DNA of 64,000 nucleotides from Acanthamoeba sp. SK_2022b (lineage: Eukaryota; Discosea; Longamoebia; Acanthamoebidae), in the NCBI GenBank assembly GCA_027943245.1, contig JANDJZ010001753.1, positions 124,001 through 188,000 of the forward strand, written 5' to 3'. Positions 30,584 to 41,706 of the stretch are shown piece by piece (the stretch's first letter is position 1; every line of letters begins with the position of its first letter). The position numbers were made by a program, and so were the translations under genes. A model generated the notes under the pieces. That model was not told the DNA's origin, made no database searches, and saw only the letters and a program-made list of their open reading frames with translations.

Positions 30584-32776
30584 TCACAGCTGCTTCTTAC
30601 CGGAGGCGAAAAGCAACCAGATGACGAGGCCAAAGGCGTAGACGCCAGTCGAGATGAAGAAAACGATGCGCCATCGTTCTATATCGTCCTGGTTGTCTCC
30701 TAGAATGATACCCGTCAGGTAGGGACTTACTATGCCCGGGATTGTGGCCACTGCGCAATACACATTGTCACCATCGAGGACAAGAAATAATATTTGGCCC
30801 TGGAGAGGAGGCTAGCGAAGGTTGCGCCATACCGCAATTGGTCATGCCCATGAGGATGCCCGCATAGTTGGGCGCGATGTCGAGATGGTTCACCTGGAAG
30901 CCCGAGTTAGTGAACCCCACGGCTCCGCCAGCAATCGTCATAAGGGCCACCGCCAGCGGCACAGAGTTCGCAAAGCCGACTGCTGCCAAACCGCCCCCTA
31001 CAAAAGAGCACAAGTTATTGTGCGAATCCAGTTGCTTCCGCTGCAGAGTGAGGACAGTACCGGCAATCGAGAATCCCAGTCCCTGGCAGATCTTTCTAAC
31101 AGCGGTAGTGCTCAGCCACTTACGTTCTGCGGACGCCAGACGGCGCTGAGTAAAGGTGCACACAGACTTGGGAAAGCGCAAGGGACACAACCCGTACCGA
31201 TGAAAAGGTCGGCAACAAAGCCCGTGACGATGACAATGATAGTCAAGGCCAGGTAGGGCAGCACGGCAATAAAACCGGCATTGTGCACGTCGAAATTGAG
31301 AACTTCTTTCATGTATGACGGAAGCCATGTCAACAACGTGTAGAACGCCTGCAATGGGCGTGGTAGAGAGGGGGGGGGGAGAAAGTTTTCGTTAGGTTGC
31401 TTGAAGCTCGAAGTGCACGGCAAGCAACTGTACCCAGTTTCCGGCAGTGTGATTGATGAGCAACGCCCAGAATGGCAAGCACATGGCCACCTTCATCCAG
31501 GGAATGTCGCAGAGGGAGAGACTGCTCGGCGGCGGCAGACTGTCGATAATGTAACGCCGTTCCTAGGTGGTCATCCCCGATCGGTCCAGTGAGTAGAGCG
31601 ATTGAGGTGCGCGGGCAAGTTTGGAAACAGACCTCTTCGGAGATGCTGGGGTGGGTAGCAGGGGAGCTGGACACAATCACGAGCCACATGATGACCCACG
31701 CAATGGTCGCGCCTCCAAATACGTAAAAGATGCTACTCCACCCCAACGAACTGTCGGCCAACGCGGTACTCGCAGGGAACGCGATCACAGTGCCTGTGGT
31801 GCAGAAGAAGGAAGGTAGGGAGTCAGGCCGTTGAAGGCTAGCGAATGACATAACCTTGTAAAGGTTAGACCTAGGGAGGGATTACCGAAGTAGGCCCCAG
31901 AGTAGACGATGGAACCGATGCGAGAGCGTTCATGGGGCGGTGCCCACCTGGAGAGCATGGCGTGCATCGAGGGAAAGCACACGCCCTCGCCCAACCCCAC
32001 AACCACGCGAGTACCGATAGCAAGCCAGAGGTTGAGCTTTGGTGGGTGTAGTGCGGCGCAGCGACATCCACAGGTGAGCGCGGAAGACTCACATGGCGCA
32101 CGGAGAGGGCAACGAACCTCGGCGGCGATCGGCAACAGCAGAGTGAAAGTGCCGGAGATGAACATGCCCGCCCCGAGCACCCACTTGGCGCCGATCTTCG
32201 ATGCCAGCCAGCCCGCAGGCACCTGTCACAACGCGGACGCTCGGGATCAGACAGTGCTTGTTGTCCGGAATAGAGGGAGAGGTCGCACCTGAAGAACCAA
32301 ATAGCCAATAAAGAAGGCCGCGAGAAGGAGGCCCTTTTCCGAGGCCGAATACTTGAACTCCTTCTCCATGTTCACCACCGCCACACTCAGGATCGCCCTC
32401 AGCGCTGCGGTAGGGCACACACGTACCGAGCCATCAAACCCCAGACGCGGCCACGCAATGGCCAATTAAAGGATAAAAACTGAGCTTTAGCCTGGGTCAC
32501 ACAGACAAATAAAGGACCGGAGAAGACCGGACCATAGACGTTGATGAAGCCGAGAAATCCGAGGAAGGCAAGGATGTAGCGGCGAGGGAAGTAGGGCAGA
32601 CACGCAGTGAGTCCATGTTTTTGGCGCCCGAGAAGGGCCTTCTCTTCACCAACGTCTTTTTCTACATCCGGCGCGAGAGATTGGATAGACAGTTCTTTAG
32701 ATGATGCAAATCGGTGGTGCAAGGACCAACCATGTTGTCCCTCGTCTTGGTGCCATCCAGCTTCATCGGTTCGCAT
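30584..32776 (-). CDS. SLC17-family anion transporter (major facilitator superfamily)
   Basis: The start is MRTDEAGWHQDEGQ at 32776 and the stop at 30584 follows LFASGKKQL. Matching family segments, in order, are RYILAFLGFLGFINVYGLR, SVAVVNMEKEFKYSASEKGL, AAFFIGYLVLQVPAGWLASK, VLGAGMFISGTFTLLLPIAA, TRVVVGLGEGVCFPSMHAML, SRWAPPHERSRIGSIVYSGA, LGWSSIFYVFG, FYTLLTWLPSYMKEVLNFDV, IAPNYAGILMGMTN and ATIPGIVSPYLTGIILG. The R-x-x-x-G-x-G-E-G-x-x-F-P and A-P-x-x-E-R-S-R signatures define SLC17 (sialin, phosphate and vesicular glutamate carriers). Twelve helices fit. The N-terminal tail has acidic and dileucine-like signals (EEKALLG) that could direct lysosomal or vacuolar sorting. The substrate is probably an organic anion exported from lysosome-like compartments. 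The AT-rich island begins within about 10 nt of the stop codon. Confidence 0.88.
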
Positions 32777-32994
32777 GTCGCCCCGCCTGAACTGATGCTT
32801 GCTGCCTTGAACTGATGCTTGGGGAGAAGAAAAGGCCAGAAGATTTACAAAAAAAACCTCCTACGAAGAAGCCGTGGCACAACTTTGTGGTCGTACAGCA
32901 CCATGTTCCCGCGGCATGGAGGCACGGATAAGCCTACCGGAGGCAGGCGTCGCAAGAGGAGATGTGCACAGGTTCGGCTGGCGTTGCACACGGG

Positions 32995-33662
32995 CTAACT
33001 CAGGGTTGGCTTGTGACCTGGCATAGGCCCGTGGGAGCTACAACATCCTCCACCCGCCATCATTAAGGGACTGTGTTGACCGGAATCGCTGCCTGCTTCT
33101 TCATCGCCTTTGTGATGTCGCTCGAACCACTCCAGCGCATTCAAACCTCCTGCAATCCGTCAACACACCCTGGCTTATGAGCAGTGCGTGTCTTGTTGAG
33201 GGATCTATACTACCTTCTACGGCGCGTTGCACTTCATCGCGCGCAGGATCGTTCAGCACAAGGTGGCCCTCTGGTGTCCTCTCGTAGTGGATCGCTTCGA
33301 GAAACCTTGAGTGAATGTAAGTGCTTTACCGGGCCTCCCTCGGCCGAGACAAACGCAACTTACTTGATAGGGGCGGGGACAGGTAGGGCGAGGAGGCCAT
33401 TGGCTTCTTGCACCGCTGCACTCAGCCAAAGAACTTCCGCCCTCGTCGTGGCCGGACCCTCAGCGCCGCGAGCGTAGCCGGAGCCTTCGCGGAGGGCGGA
33501 GAGGATGGTGTGCAGGGAGGTGAGCGTCGCGCCGAGCAGCTCAAGACCGCGGTCGACATCGTCTACCTGTCGCGTCGCTGCACTGGCCATTTGCATGAGC
33601 AGGAAGCGCAGGCCCGCCTCCTTCCGACTCACTTGGCTGTAGGTACCCCGCAGGTCCATCAA
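32995..33662 (-). CDS. PUB-domain protein, stand-alone paralogue of the 23.7-kb gene
   Basis: Exon 1 starts MDLRGTYSQVSRKEAGLRFL at 33662 and carries TLTSLHTILSALREGSGYAR, then EVLWLSAAVQEANGLLALPV and PAPIK. This is parallel to the PUB region of the fused gene (ALRAILTALRKEP...VEDLLALRVPTPLK). Exon 2 continues FLEAIHYERTPEGHLVLND, aligning with FLELVGYEDTVDGFVLRDP. Exon 3 starts GLNALEWFERHHKGDEEAG and reaches a stop at 32995. Introns fall at the same positions and phases as in the fused gene (phase 2 after PIK/PLK, phase 1 after the E of AVE/LIE). PUB domains bind the C-terminal tail of p97/VCP and act in ubiquitin-dependent extraction. There is no hydrolase domain downstream. A CCAAT box is about 75 nt upstream. 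Confidence 0.72.
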
Positions 33663-33925
33663 TTTCTACTCCTTTTTCTCTTTTAGCTTCATGATCTTCA
33701 GATTTTTCACTTTCTTTTTCGTTTTTTGAAACCGCACGCTGATTGGCTGCTTTTCTTCTTATAGCCCTCCAATAATGATTCGCTTCAGCTCGCGAATGGC
33801 GGCGCTTTTCATAACGGGCAGCAGCCTATCAGCACACGATAGGGAAGGTGGGCACACTTTTCGAAACCGGGCCCATAAAGTTGGCCTGCTGGTGTTTCGC
33901 CACTCACCGCCGTACGCAACCAACA

Positions 33926-34854
33926 ATGCAGCGCACCGTCCTCTTCTTTGCCGTTCTGGCTCTCTCTGTGGCCTGCGCCCTCGCCCAGACCAAGCCCAAG
34001 CTCGCCAACACTTTTGAGACCCACGGCATTGTCCAGATTAGGCACAACCACACCGTCGTTTTCGGCGAGGGTGCGCCGACTCTTCCTCATAACAAGCCCG
34101 CTACCTTCCCTCCCCTTTCCCCCGCTCGCCCCGCTCACACGACTCAACTCTAGGCAGGTGGATCTTCGATTTCGAGGCCGGCAAGTCGCTCGACTGGGCT
34201 CACTTCGGTGGCTTCGAGCACCTCGGCGTGTACGACCTTGCCAGATTCGACCTGGTATGTTTCCTCTTTCCCCCCCCCCCTTTTTCCTACACATGAAAGC
34301 GAAACGCGCTTTTCTTCCTTTGGCGGGAGACTGAAACTGACATGCTGGCGCAACCTCTACTCCCGCGGTGTGTGGCAACGTGCAGAAGAAGAACTACTTC
34401 ATCTCCACCGCTGACCCCCAGAAGTGCGAAATCAAGGACCTGACTGAGAAGATCCGTTCCCCCTGGGAGTGGCTCGAGAAGGCTGAGGTTGTGGGCAACA
34501 TCACCAGGAACGGCGTCCTCTACGATCTCTGGCAGTACAAGACCGCTGGTGCGCTTCTTCTCTTTGGTGCTCCTGCATTAGCAGTCGGTGTGTCTTATCC
34601 CTATCGTGACACCTCCTTAGGCGTCACCCTCGAGGCTGGCGTGCCCCAGAAGAACCCCACCGAGCTTACCTACTTCAGCCGCACGTCTGCGCGCGAGGAG
34701 GTAAGTCAAGAGGTCCTAGCTTCTTTTCTGCTATCCACGCGAAGTACTCATCCCACCCCTCTTTTCCCAGTTCCACTTCTACGTTGAGCAGTGGAGAACC
34801 GACAAGCCTCACCAGGCCTGGTTCGAGGTCCCCCACGAGTGCAAGAAGTTCTGA
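33926..34854 (+). CDS. Secreted protein, ependymin/LolA-like in shape; paralogue of the 52-kb gene
   Basis: A clear signal peptide (MQRTVLFFAVLALSVACALA) is followed by QTKPKLANTFETHGIVQIRH. Later exons read GRWIFDFEAGKSLDWAHFG, KNYFISTADPQKCEIKDL, VGNITRNGVLYDLWQYKTA, GVTLEAGVPQKNPTELTYFS and FHFYVEQWRTDKPHQAWFEV, and the protein ends PHECKKF. The beta-strand repeat pattern and the end W-F-x-V-P-x-x-C recall ependymin-related secreted proteins (weak inference). N-x-S/T sites are present. The gene at 52126 shares the whole layout (F-E-x-x-G-x-V, G-K-x-L-D, Y-x-L-W-x-Y, W-F-x-(V/I)-P-x-x-C). Four or five exons with short introns are needed. Confidence 0.75.
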
Positions 34855-34910
34855 TAACCTTGTAGTGGTGCCCGCCAGCACACAAACCAACATAAACGTG
34901 TTTTGCCGGT

Positions 34911-34918
34911 TATAAATA
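34911..34918 (+). promoter_or_regulatory. TATA-like box for the SnoaL-like gene
   Basis: TATAAATA stands about 125 nt upstream of the start codon at 35042 and just past the stop of the previous gene, so it is the most likely core promoter element of the next gene. Confidence 0.45.
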
Positions 34919-35041
34919 TTTGTCGACATATGACGTCACTGCTCCGCGGAGACAAAACCTGGCGTACGCACCAAACAAAACCTTTACACGCACAACTGAG
35001 AGCACCAAACAACACTACACCTGCCCGTGTTACACAACAAA

Positions 35042-36067
35042 ATGGATACGCGTGTGTGGCTTGGTCTTTTGCTCGGTGCCTGGCTGCTATTGCTGCCCCA
35101 CGCCAGCGCTACCTTCTCTTGCAACCACAAAGGTTGGTACCTGCTCCTGCCCTCTGCCCCTCCCCACGCTCCGTAAACACCCCACCTTTTTGGACGCGTG
35201 CAGGCGAGTGTGCCGAGGTGAACGAACAGACCGGCTACGACCCGCGCTTCACGTGCACCACCGACGGTAGGTACTGCACAAACCACAGACCCGACCCAGG
35301 TGCCCCCCTCCCTCCAGTAACCCCTATCGCTGGCCGTGCGGTGGCTGCGTTGTCTCACCAGGTTCTCTTATGCGGACAGAGGAAGAGAAGCGTCTATCAG
35401 TTACGGGCAAGGAGCTCAAGGACAAGGCCCTGCGCATGCTCTTCGAGGCGTGGGCGGGCAATGACTTCGCTAATATCGACCAATTCGTCAGTCCCTCCCA
35501 CGTTCTGGTACTTCTTCCACTCTTGAGGCATGCTGTGGTAAAGAGCCTCTTTAGCTGAACGCCCGACTGCCTACCGCAGACCTCCTCGCTCCTGGCTCGT
35601 CCACTTGTGGGCCATGATGGATTGAAGGCCTACAACGCATACATGCGCTCTTCGTTCTCGGACTACTCATTCTTCGTGGATGATATCATCCAAGAAGGTG
35701 ACCTCATGTCTATGGAGCCCTCCTCCCGCGCGCGCGGTATCATTGACGTCGATCTCCCGACCTCTTTCACAGGCAATAAGGTCGTGGTGCGCCACCAGTT
35801 CTTTGGCACTAATACGGGCGACTACGAAGGGTTCCCTGCAACAGGTGACTCTCGCACTATGTTTCAGGCAAGAGACGGGAGCTAACGCGTGGCTGCCGTT
35901 GCACAGGTCGCTTTGTGCGGGTGCGCGACTGCTTGTGCGTGTTTGACTTCTGGAGCGGCAAGATCCAGCAGACGCTGCTCGTGTGGCCGCAGAGCAACCT
36001 GCTCGAACAGCTCGGCCAGGAACCCGCCCGCGCCATCAAGGGCCCCACCATTACCGACCTGGTTTGA
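35042..36067 (+). CDS. Secreted SnoaL-like (NTF2 fold) protein
   Basis: The start MDTRVWLGLLLGAWLLLLPH gives a signal peptide cleaved near ASA-TFSC. After a Cys-containing segment (CAEVNEQTGYDPRFTCTTDG) comes a SnoaL/NTF2-type domain: TGKELKDKALRMLFEAWAG, DGLKAYNAYMRSSFSDYSF, KVVVRHQFFGTNTGDYEGF, PATGRFVRVRDCLCVFDFW, GKIQQTLLVWPQSNLLEQLG. The H-x-F-x-G-x-(H/N)-x-G-x-F/Y-x-G-x-P-x-T-G and final x-x-x-L-L-x-Q-L-G signature is that of the SnoaL-like polyketide cyclase/ester cyclase family. Family members are small-molecule isomerases or binding proteins, and secretion is unusual. The substrate is unknown. There are about five exons. Confidence 0.78.
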
Positions 36068-36190
36068 GACGGCGCCGAAGGCATCTGAGATAAAACCTGC
36101 AAAAAGCGGTCTCTGAAAAACGCAAATATACATTTGTAATTAAAAGATAAAATCAAGTTGTCCGTTGCTGGTCCAGCTTCGTTTTCCCTG

Positions 36191-36579
36191 TCAATCGAAA
36201 AACTGGCTGGTGAGGGCATCGTAGCAGGACAAAGAAATCGAATGGGCTACCGCATATGCGGGGTCGATGTAACGACACCAGCTGGGGCCTGCTTGAGCCT
36301 CCTTCTCTTCCTCATATGCTTCCAGGTCTTTCTCGAATTTGTCGATGAAGACGACGTGCATCATCACCACTACTACCCCTGCAAGGGATGCAACCAATTC
36401 TCTGGCGCCGAGAGAGATCCAGACACTAGCGTTCCTATGCAGCCATCTGCAGCCTGGTTCGAAGGTGCTCCTCCATCACCAGTCCCAATTGCAGGAGCAG
36501 AAGCTGTAGAAGAGAGTACTGCTCCCCACTCCCCTTCTGCGATTTGTTTGCCTATTTTTATTACTTTTTGTAAAATCAT
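36191..36579 (-). CDS. Candidate small membrane protein, antisense to the next gene
   Basis: The last exon reads FIDKFEKDLEAYEEEKEAQA, then PSWCRYIDPAYAVAHSI and SLSCYDALTSQFFD, with stop at 36191. This composition looks genuinely coding. An acceptor (CATCCCTTGCAG) precedes a hydrophobic VVVVMMHVVF segment, and an upstream frame (KQIAEGEWGAVLSSTASAPA) could join through a GT at the end of GCIGTL. It could be a small mitochondrial-type membrane protein, but it overlaps the plus-strand model starting near 36437. The first exon is AT-rich and weakly supported, so only the last exon is reasonably firm. Confidence 0.38.
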
Positions 36580-37140
36580 TATTACGTTTTATTACATCTG
36601 ATTTATCACTGTGTCTTTATAACATTGGAAGGCGAGGGCTTCTGTGAGGACGAGCGCCTGACGGTGGCAGCTGCAGAGTCAACCAGCGAAGGTGCGGGTG
36701 GGGTCAGCGCCGAGGACGGCCTAGTGGACGATGACGACGACTACGCGTACGTGGACGACGGGGACGGCGAGGAAGAGGAGGATGACGACGACGATGATGA
36801 CGACGACCCCGAGGGAGAGTTGATTAACTACCTGCTCAGCAAGAAGAGGGAAAAGGAGGAGAGAAAGCGGAGGGAAAAGGAGGCCAAGAAGGCCAAGAAG
36901 AGCGTCGGCCTCAGCAAGCTCGACAAGAAGAAGGCCAAGCAGGAGAAGGAGCGGGCCAAGAAGCAAAAGAAGATCAAGCTCAAGGAGATCGAGCGTCTCG
37001 AGGAGGAACTGGCCAAGCTCGAGCAGGAGCGGGCCAGGTGGGAGGAGGAGCGGCGCAGGTGGGAGGAACAGCGGGCTCGATGGCGGGACCTCGAGGAGCT
37101 TCGGCGGCAGCACGACGCGCACGCCCTCGAAGTGCTGTGA
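36437..37140 (+). CDS. Acidic then basic coiled-coil protein, unknown function
   Basis: I start at MQPSAAWFEGAPPSPVPIAG (36437), although the frame is open further upstream. A phase-1 intron (GTACTG to GGAAG) joins to EGFCEDERLTVAAAESTSEG. A run of Asp/Glu follows (DDDDDYAYVDDGDGEEEEDD), then INYLLSKKREKEERKRREKE, a Lys-rich block and a long heptad coiled coil (KEIERLEEELAKLEQERAR, WEEERRRWEEQRARW) ending HALEVL. Charge segregation of this kind is common in nuclear or cytoskeletal scaffold proteins. The 5' end is uncertain because an antisense candidate overlaps it. Confidence 0.55.
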
Positions 37141-37315
37141 CGAGAGCTTTCCTCCTCCCCTCTCAGTACTTTTCTCTTTTTTTTTGTGTTGTACGCACGT
37201 AGTGAGCGTGTGCGTGCTTTCTTCTTTCCTCTAGACTACTACCAACCTTCTATCTGTGAGGCTGGGGCAGCATGGGGTGGGAGGAGGGAAGCATGCGGTG
37301 TCATTTCTTCTGGAC

Positions 37316-39890
37316 TCACATCTGGTCGTCCTCTTCGTCGGGCAACAGCTTCTCCTTGCCCTTGAGCCGTCGCTTCATCCATTTGGCGGGGTCCTCGAGT
37401 CGCCACGATTCGCTCTCGCCCTCGACCTCGATCTCGACCTCTGACTCGGTGGCGGTCGAAGCCTCACGCGAGACCACCCCCACGTCGGCTTCGTCCCAGC
37501 GCCTCTCGTCGTCCGCCGCCTCTCTGTGCAACATCGCCGTCAGCTGTTGCTCGTGTGACTCCTCCTCGTCAAAACTGTAGATGTAGTAGGCTTCGGTTTC
37601 GTGGTCTGTGCGTTCCCTGTCATCGCCGTCCCCTCGCCCTGCATCGTCCGGCTCAGCCTCGCTCGCTCGCCGTGACCTCGGCGCCGACGACACGGGGGCA
37701 TCAATGAGCCACGGGAAGGCTCGCGAGGCCGCCGGCCCGGCAGCGCTGCCCTTCCGCTCGTCGTGCGCCTGCAAGTCGCGCGGGTGTTCCCTCTCCTCCC
37801 AGCTGTAACAGCGCCGGTGGCGCTGGCGTGGTGGGCCGCGATGTGGCCTCTTTTCCTGTTGCTGGAGTGGTGGTCGTTGTTGCTGTGACGTCTGCGTGTG
37901 CGCTCCCCCTTGCACATCATCAAAGCCCGCGGGCGCGTGTGACGGCTGAGTCGATGCCAGAGGGCTGGCCCTCTGCGGCCCCCTCTGTTCGCGCCGCCTC
38001 CGGCTGCGCAGCCCGGCATCCTTGCGCTCTTGCTGGATTTCCCGCCGCATCTGCAGGAGCTGCAGCCGCCCGCGCTCCTTGGCCAGTGCCTTCTCTACGT
38101 TAAACTGCACGTCGTCGTCGTCGCTCCACCTCGCAAGCCGCAGTTCCTTTGGTTTCGTGAGAGCAACAAGGCACGACTGTCAGGCGAGGCCTCACTGCCA
38201 ACCACGCGAGCAAGCCAGCGACAATAAAGGTATTACCGTGGAGACGGCGAACGGGCGGTGCGGTATAAAGCTTCGCTCCATTGCCCTGTTGAGCATGTCC
38301 TCCGCCTGCTCCATTCTCTGTCGTGGCGCGATGAGCGCAAGTGGCGTGTACACGGCAGTTTTGGGGAGATACCTCGTTTTCGGCATCGACGGTGAAGGGG
38401 TAGAGCAGCTCGACCCACAGCTTCATCTCCTTCTGGTCCTTGGCCACCTGCGACGCGCCGGAAAAGGTCAAGTGGGATAACGAGTGCGGCACGCGCACCG
38501 GGCGTCGGCCTACTCCACCAGGCGAACAGTCGAGCGTACGAATGTCAGCACCCGCGACTGCACGTGGAGCTCGAACTCGCAGTGGCTGTTGGTGTAGATG
38601 GCCCCGTGATGGATCGTGAGCGATGGAAAGGGAATCTGCAGGAGGGTGAGGCCTCGACAAGGGGCAAGGCGCCGAGGAGGTGGGGACCGGAAGGGAGGGG
38701 CAGGCCCGGGCTGATACCGTGATGAGGATATCCTTCAGGAAGACGTAGCCGAGCGGCTGCATGCTGTGTGGCTTGTCGTACCAGTAGAGATACCTATTTC
38801 TGAGGCAGCACCACCTGCCACGTTGTGTCCACGTCTTGGTTTGCTTGTATGCTCTGGCTGTGCTGTGCTGTGCTGTGCTGTGCTGTGCTGTGCTGTGCTG
38901 TGCTGTGCTGTGCTGTGCTGTGCTGTGCTGTGCTGTGCTGTGCTGTGCGGCCTAAGCCCGTACCGCAGGCGGTAGGGCGACCCGGACTCGTACTTGACCC
39001 CGAGGTACCCGCTCCTGTTCGTTGCGTAGGCCTCGGGAGGCTGCGAGTGGATGACCCCCGATCGATCGTTGTTAGTGTGGGTGTCGACCAAAACAGAGCG
39101 AAGGGGAAGAGGCATGTGCACGGGCGGACGCACGAGGAACTGGTACAGCTGCCTCCCGTCGGCAAAGGGCGCGCCCTGCAGGGACGCGTGGCGGAGGGCG
39201 CCGTGGTTGAGGAGCATCTGGCCCACCGCGACCGCTTCCTCGCGCGTCTGAGTGAAGATGTGGTCGATCATCCATGATACCGCCTCACCGCCTGCATGCG
39301 AGGGTTGGTGGTGTGGACGTTATACAGGAGTGTGGGAGTGTGCGAAGAGAAGGGAAGCGCACCGATGAAGGAGTCGGGGTAAGTGCGAAGGTAGCGCGTT
39401 CGGAGCTTGATATCGATGCTCGCACGCAGACGCGAGATGACGTTGTTGACCGTCTTGTTGTCCACCGACGTCAGGAAATCGCCCTTCTGCCCGCACGAGC
39501 CCTCCCCAACGATTGAATGAGGAAGGCCGCTTTTCGCACGCGCGACCAGCGTGGCGGAAGGAAAGCAGAAAACAGGGGAGCACCTTTAGGGCGGAGAAGA
39601 TGTCACCCGTGGAGGAAGGCTGGCGGTCTGAGGCCAGCAGTTGCCGCAGAGGGTAAGCAAGGTCCTTGATTTACAGTGTCACTATTAGATCCGAATATCC
39701 GAAAACTCTTTTTTGAATGGCAAAGAAAAAAATAAAAATAATATAAAAATAATATCAAAATAATATTTACAAAAGTACAAAAAAAAAAATCTTGCAATCG
39801 TATACATTTATTGCTTATTACTTTTTTAACAACTGGTACCTGTTTGGGGAGGTGGGAAGGCTCGTCTGTCGCTGTCATGGGTGAGTGCAT
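37316..39890 (-). CDS. DEP and PH domain protein with disordered C-terminus
   Basis: Exon 1 (MHSPMTATDEPSHLPKQ) lies before a 220-nt AT-rich intron; the next exon begins DLAYPLRQLLASDRQPSSTG. A DEP domain follows: IDIKLRTRYLRTYPDSFIGG, AVSWMIDHIFTQTREEAVAV, GQMLLNHGALRHASLQGAPF, ADGRQLYQFL. Then comes a PH-like domain: GYLGVKYESGSPYRLRYLYW, YDKPHSMQPLGYVFLKDILI, SHCEFELHVQSRVLTFV, KEMKLWVELL, with the expected C-terminal Trp. A helix AEDMLNRAMERS and LARWSDDDDVQFNVEKALAK precede a long Arg/Gln/Ser-rich, acidic tail ending LLPDEEDDQM. DEP domains target proteins to membranes or GPCR pathways and PH domains bind phosphoinositides, so a signalling adaptor is likely. The intron inside the PH region contains a large CTGTG microsatellite. 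Confidence 0.75.
38858..38948. repeat. Pentanucleotide microsatellite (CTGTG)n, about 18 copies
   Basis: The array is uninterrupted for about 90 nt and lies immediately after an exon of the DEP-PH gene (on the minus strand CACAG repeats follow the donor GTACGG). CACAG resembles a 3' splice acceptor, so each unit could act as a decoy site. Confidence 0.9.
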
Positions 39891-40024
39891 GAGACCATCA
39901 CCAACACACAGCCGTCGTGGCTCTACAATCGATACTGGCCCGGGAGAAAATCCAATAGAAAACGCCAAACGAGTTGTGACTTTAGTGGTGGAATAATGGT
40001 ACAGGCGCAGCGTCCTTGGCAGGA

Positions 40025-41220
40025 CTACGGGGACTTGAGGCTGGCCAGGAGAGAGCGCAGTCTGTACTCTGTGTGGGCCTCGATCTCGCCCAGCTTGGCG
40101 GCGAGCCGCTTCTCCATGGCCTGTCGGAGCAATATCTCCTCTTGGCGTTTGGCCTCGGACATAGCCAGCTGCTCCTTCATCGCCTCGGTAGCCATTGACC
40201 GCATTTGAAGCTCTTCGCACGACGCACACGACACACGCGACACACAAGATATATCAGCACATAAACAGACATGGCTGTGACGTCTTGTGGCGCCTCAACA
40301 CGTCGCAGTTGGACGGCGTCAGCCCGAGAGGAGAGAAACAAACCGCGGGTGAGTGCGAGATTAGCAGCCATCAACTCGTCGATCTGCCTTCGCAAATGGA
40401 TGACCTCTTCGTTTCCCTTCCTCGCTTCGTCGCTTCGTCGCTCCTTGTCCCGCTCCCGCTCAGCTTTGACCCTCTCGGCCTCGAGCATAGCCTGGTGCTG
40501 CTCCTTCAACACGTGGTGCAAATCCACAGCCGCCTCGTCCAACACTAGTATGCTGCCCCGCTGTCCGGCGCCCTTGGCCAGAGGCACCAGCAGTCCGCTG
40601 CTGTTGTTCCTTGGCGAGGACGCAGCGCTGCCGGCTCGCTCCTGCTTGTCGATTTCTTTCATCAGGAGCTGCAGCTGCCCATCATCGACCGCACGGTCCG
40701 GCAGCACCTTGGCCTCGCCTCTCGTGGCCTCTTGGCTCGCGTCGTTCAAGTTTTCGAAGCTGCTCGTGCTGCCGGTGCTGCCGGTGAGCGGGGTCTTGCT
40801 GCCGGAGCGGGTGCCCCGGAAACTACCTCGGCGCCCGCCTCGTCCACGCCATCCTTCCGCCACCCGACGTATCTCTTCGACCTTCTTCTTGCGCAGCTCC
40901 TTTTCCGCTTCCGTACAACCACCCTCGTCGTCCTGTCCCCCGTTCTCGTTTGTTCTGTCTTCGCTTTCGTTCTTTGTGGCTCCGCTTTCGTTCTTTTGTG
41001 CTCCCACCACCTCGGCGCCCCCTCCGCTGCTCCGTCCTTCTGCTAATGAGGGGGTCTCGACTTCGAAGTCACTGTCTCCACCTTCCTCTTCCTTGGCTTT
41101 TGCCCTACGGCGTACCGGAGCCCCCACCCTCTTGTCCCCAATGGTGAGGGTGCTGCCGCGTTCTCGCAACCCAATCCCGCTGCCGCTGCTCGCGAGCGGA
41201 GACGCAGGTACTTGCTCCAT
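40025..41220 (-). CDS. Ser-rich coiled-coil protein, unknown function
   Basis: A long first exon starts MEQVPASPLASSGSGIGLRE at 41220. It has phospho-site-like Ser/Pro and RRGSFRGTRSGSKTPLTGS basic stretches, a repeated KNESGATKNESEDRTNENGG segment, and a coiled coil (HHVLKEQHQAMLEAERVKAE, VIHLRRQIDELMAANLALT). One phase-1 intron of about 150 nt joins to ELQMRSMATEAMKEQLAMSE, KRQEEILLRQAMEKRLAAKL and the end LLASLKSP at 40025. The R-G-S-F and R-x-x-S sites suggest AGC-kinase or 14-3-3 control. I do not recognise the family. Confidence 0.72.
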
Positions 41221-41706
41221 CTTCACGTTGCCAAGAAAAGAAGAGAAAAGGCGAGGTCGAAAGGTGCGACCAGCGGAACACCTCACGCGCACCACCCGAG
41301 TGCGGTCGCCCTGTCTGCAAAAAAATGTACAGGGTAATATTGGCGTGGAGGAAAAAACAAAAAACACACAACCGCCCCACTTCTCACAAATCAACTGGCG
41401 ACGCATATATGTTAACAACCACGACAGGGGACAGCGCGGGGTTCGGAGCAAATGTGACGACGGTCCAGTGAGAATTGTTTATATTGTTTTTCCCAATCTC
41501 TGCAGTTTCGTCGGTTTAAGGATCCGTGTCGAGAAAAGGAAAGGGGTGGGCGACGAGTCGTTGAACAGAGGCGAGAGGCCGCAAGGACCACACTTGGTGG
41601 TGGTAGAATCAGTGAGAAGCTGACCAACCACTCTCTTCGACGCGACCGGGTCAGCCATCGATTTTTAGATTACCCGTAGCAAGGCCAGGCGTAGGTACAA
41701 GCGAAG
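41221..41706. other. Divergent intergenic region
   Basis: About 485 bases separate the minus-strand coiled-coil gene from the plus-strand dynamin-like gene. They must hold both promoters. No frame is convincing. The window ORFs reading through are extensions of neighbouring composition. Confidence 0.5.

Noticed and set aside
38825..39277. Frames made of VLCCAVLCC or AQHSTAQHS repeats
   Set aside because: They are translations of the CTGTG microsatellite inside an intron.
40271..41623. A 450-codon plus-strand frame
   Set aside because: It is antisense to the single large exon of the coiled-coil gene at 40025-41220 and has the composition expected of a mirror frame.
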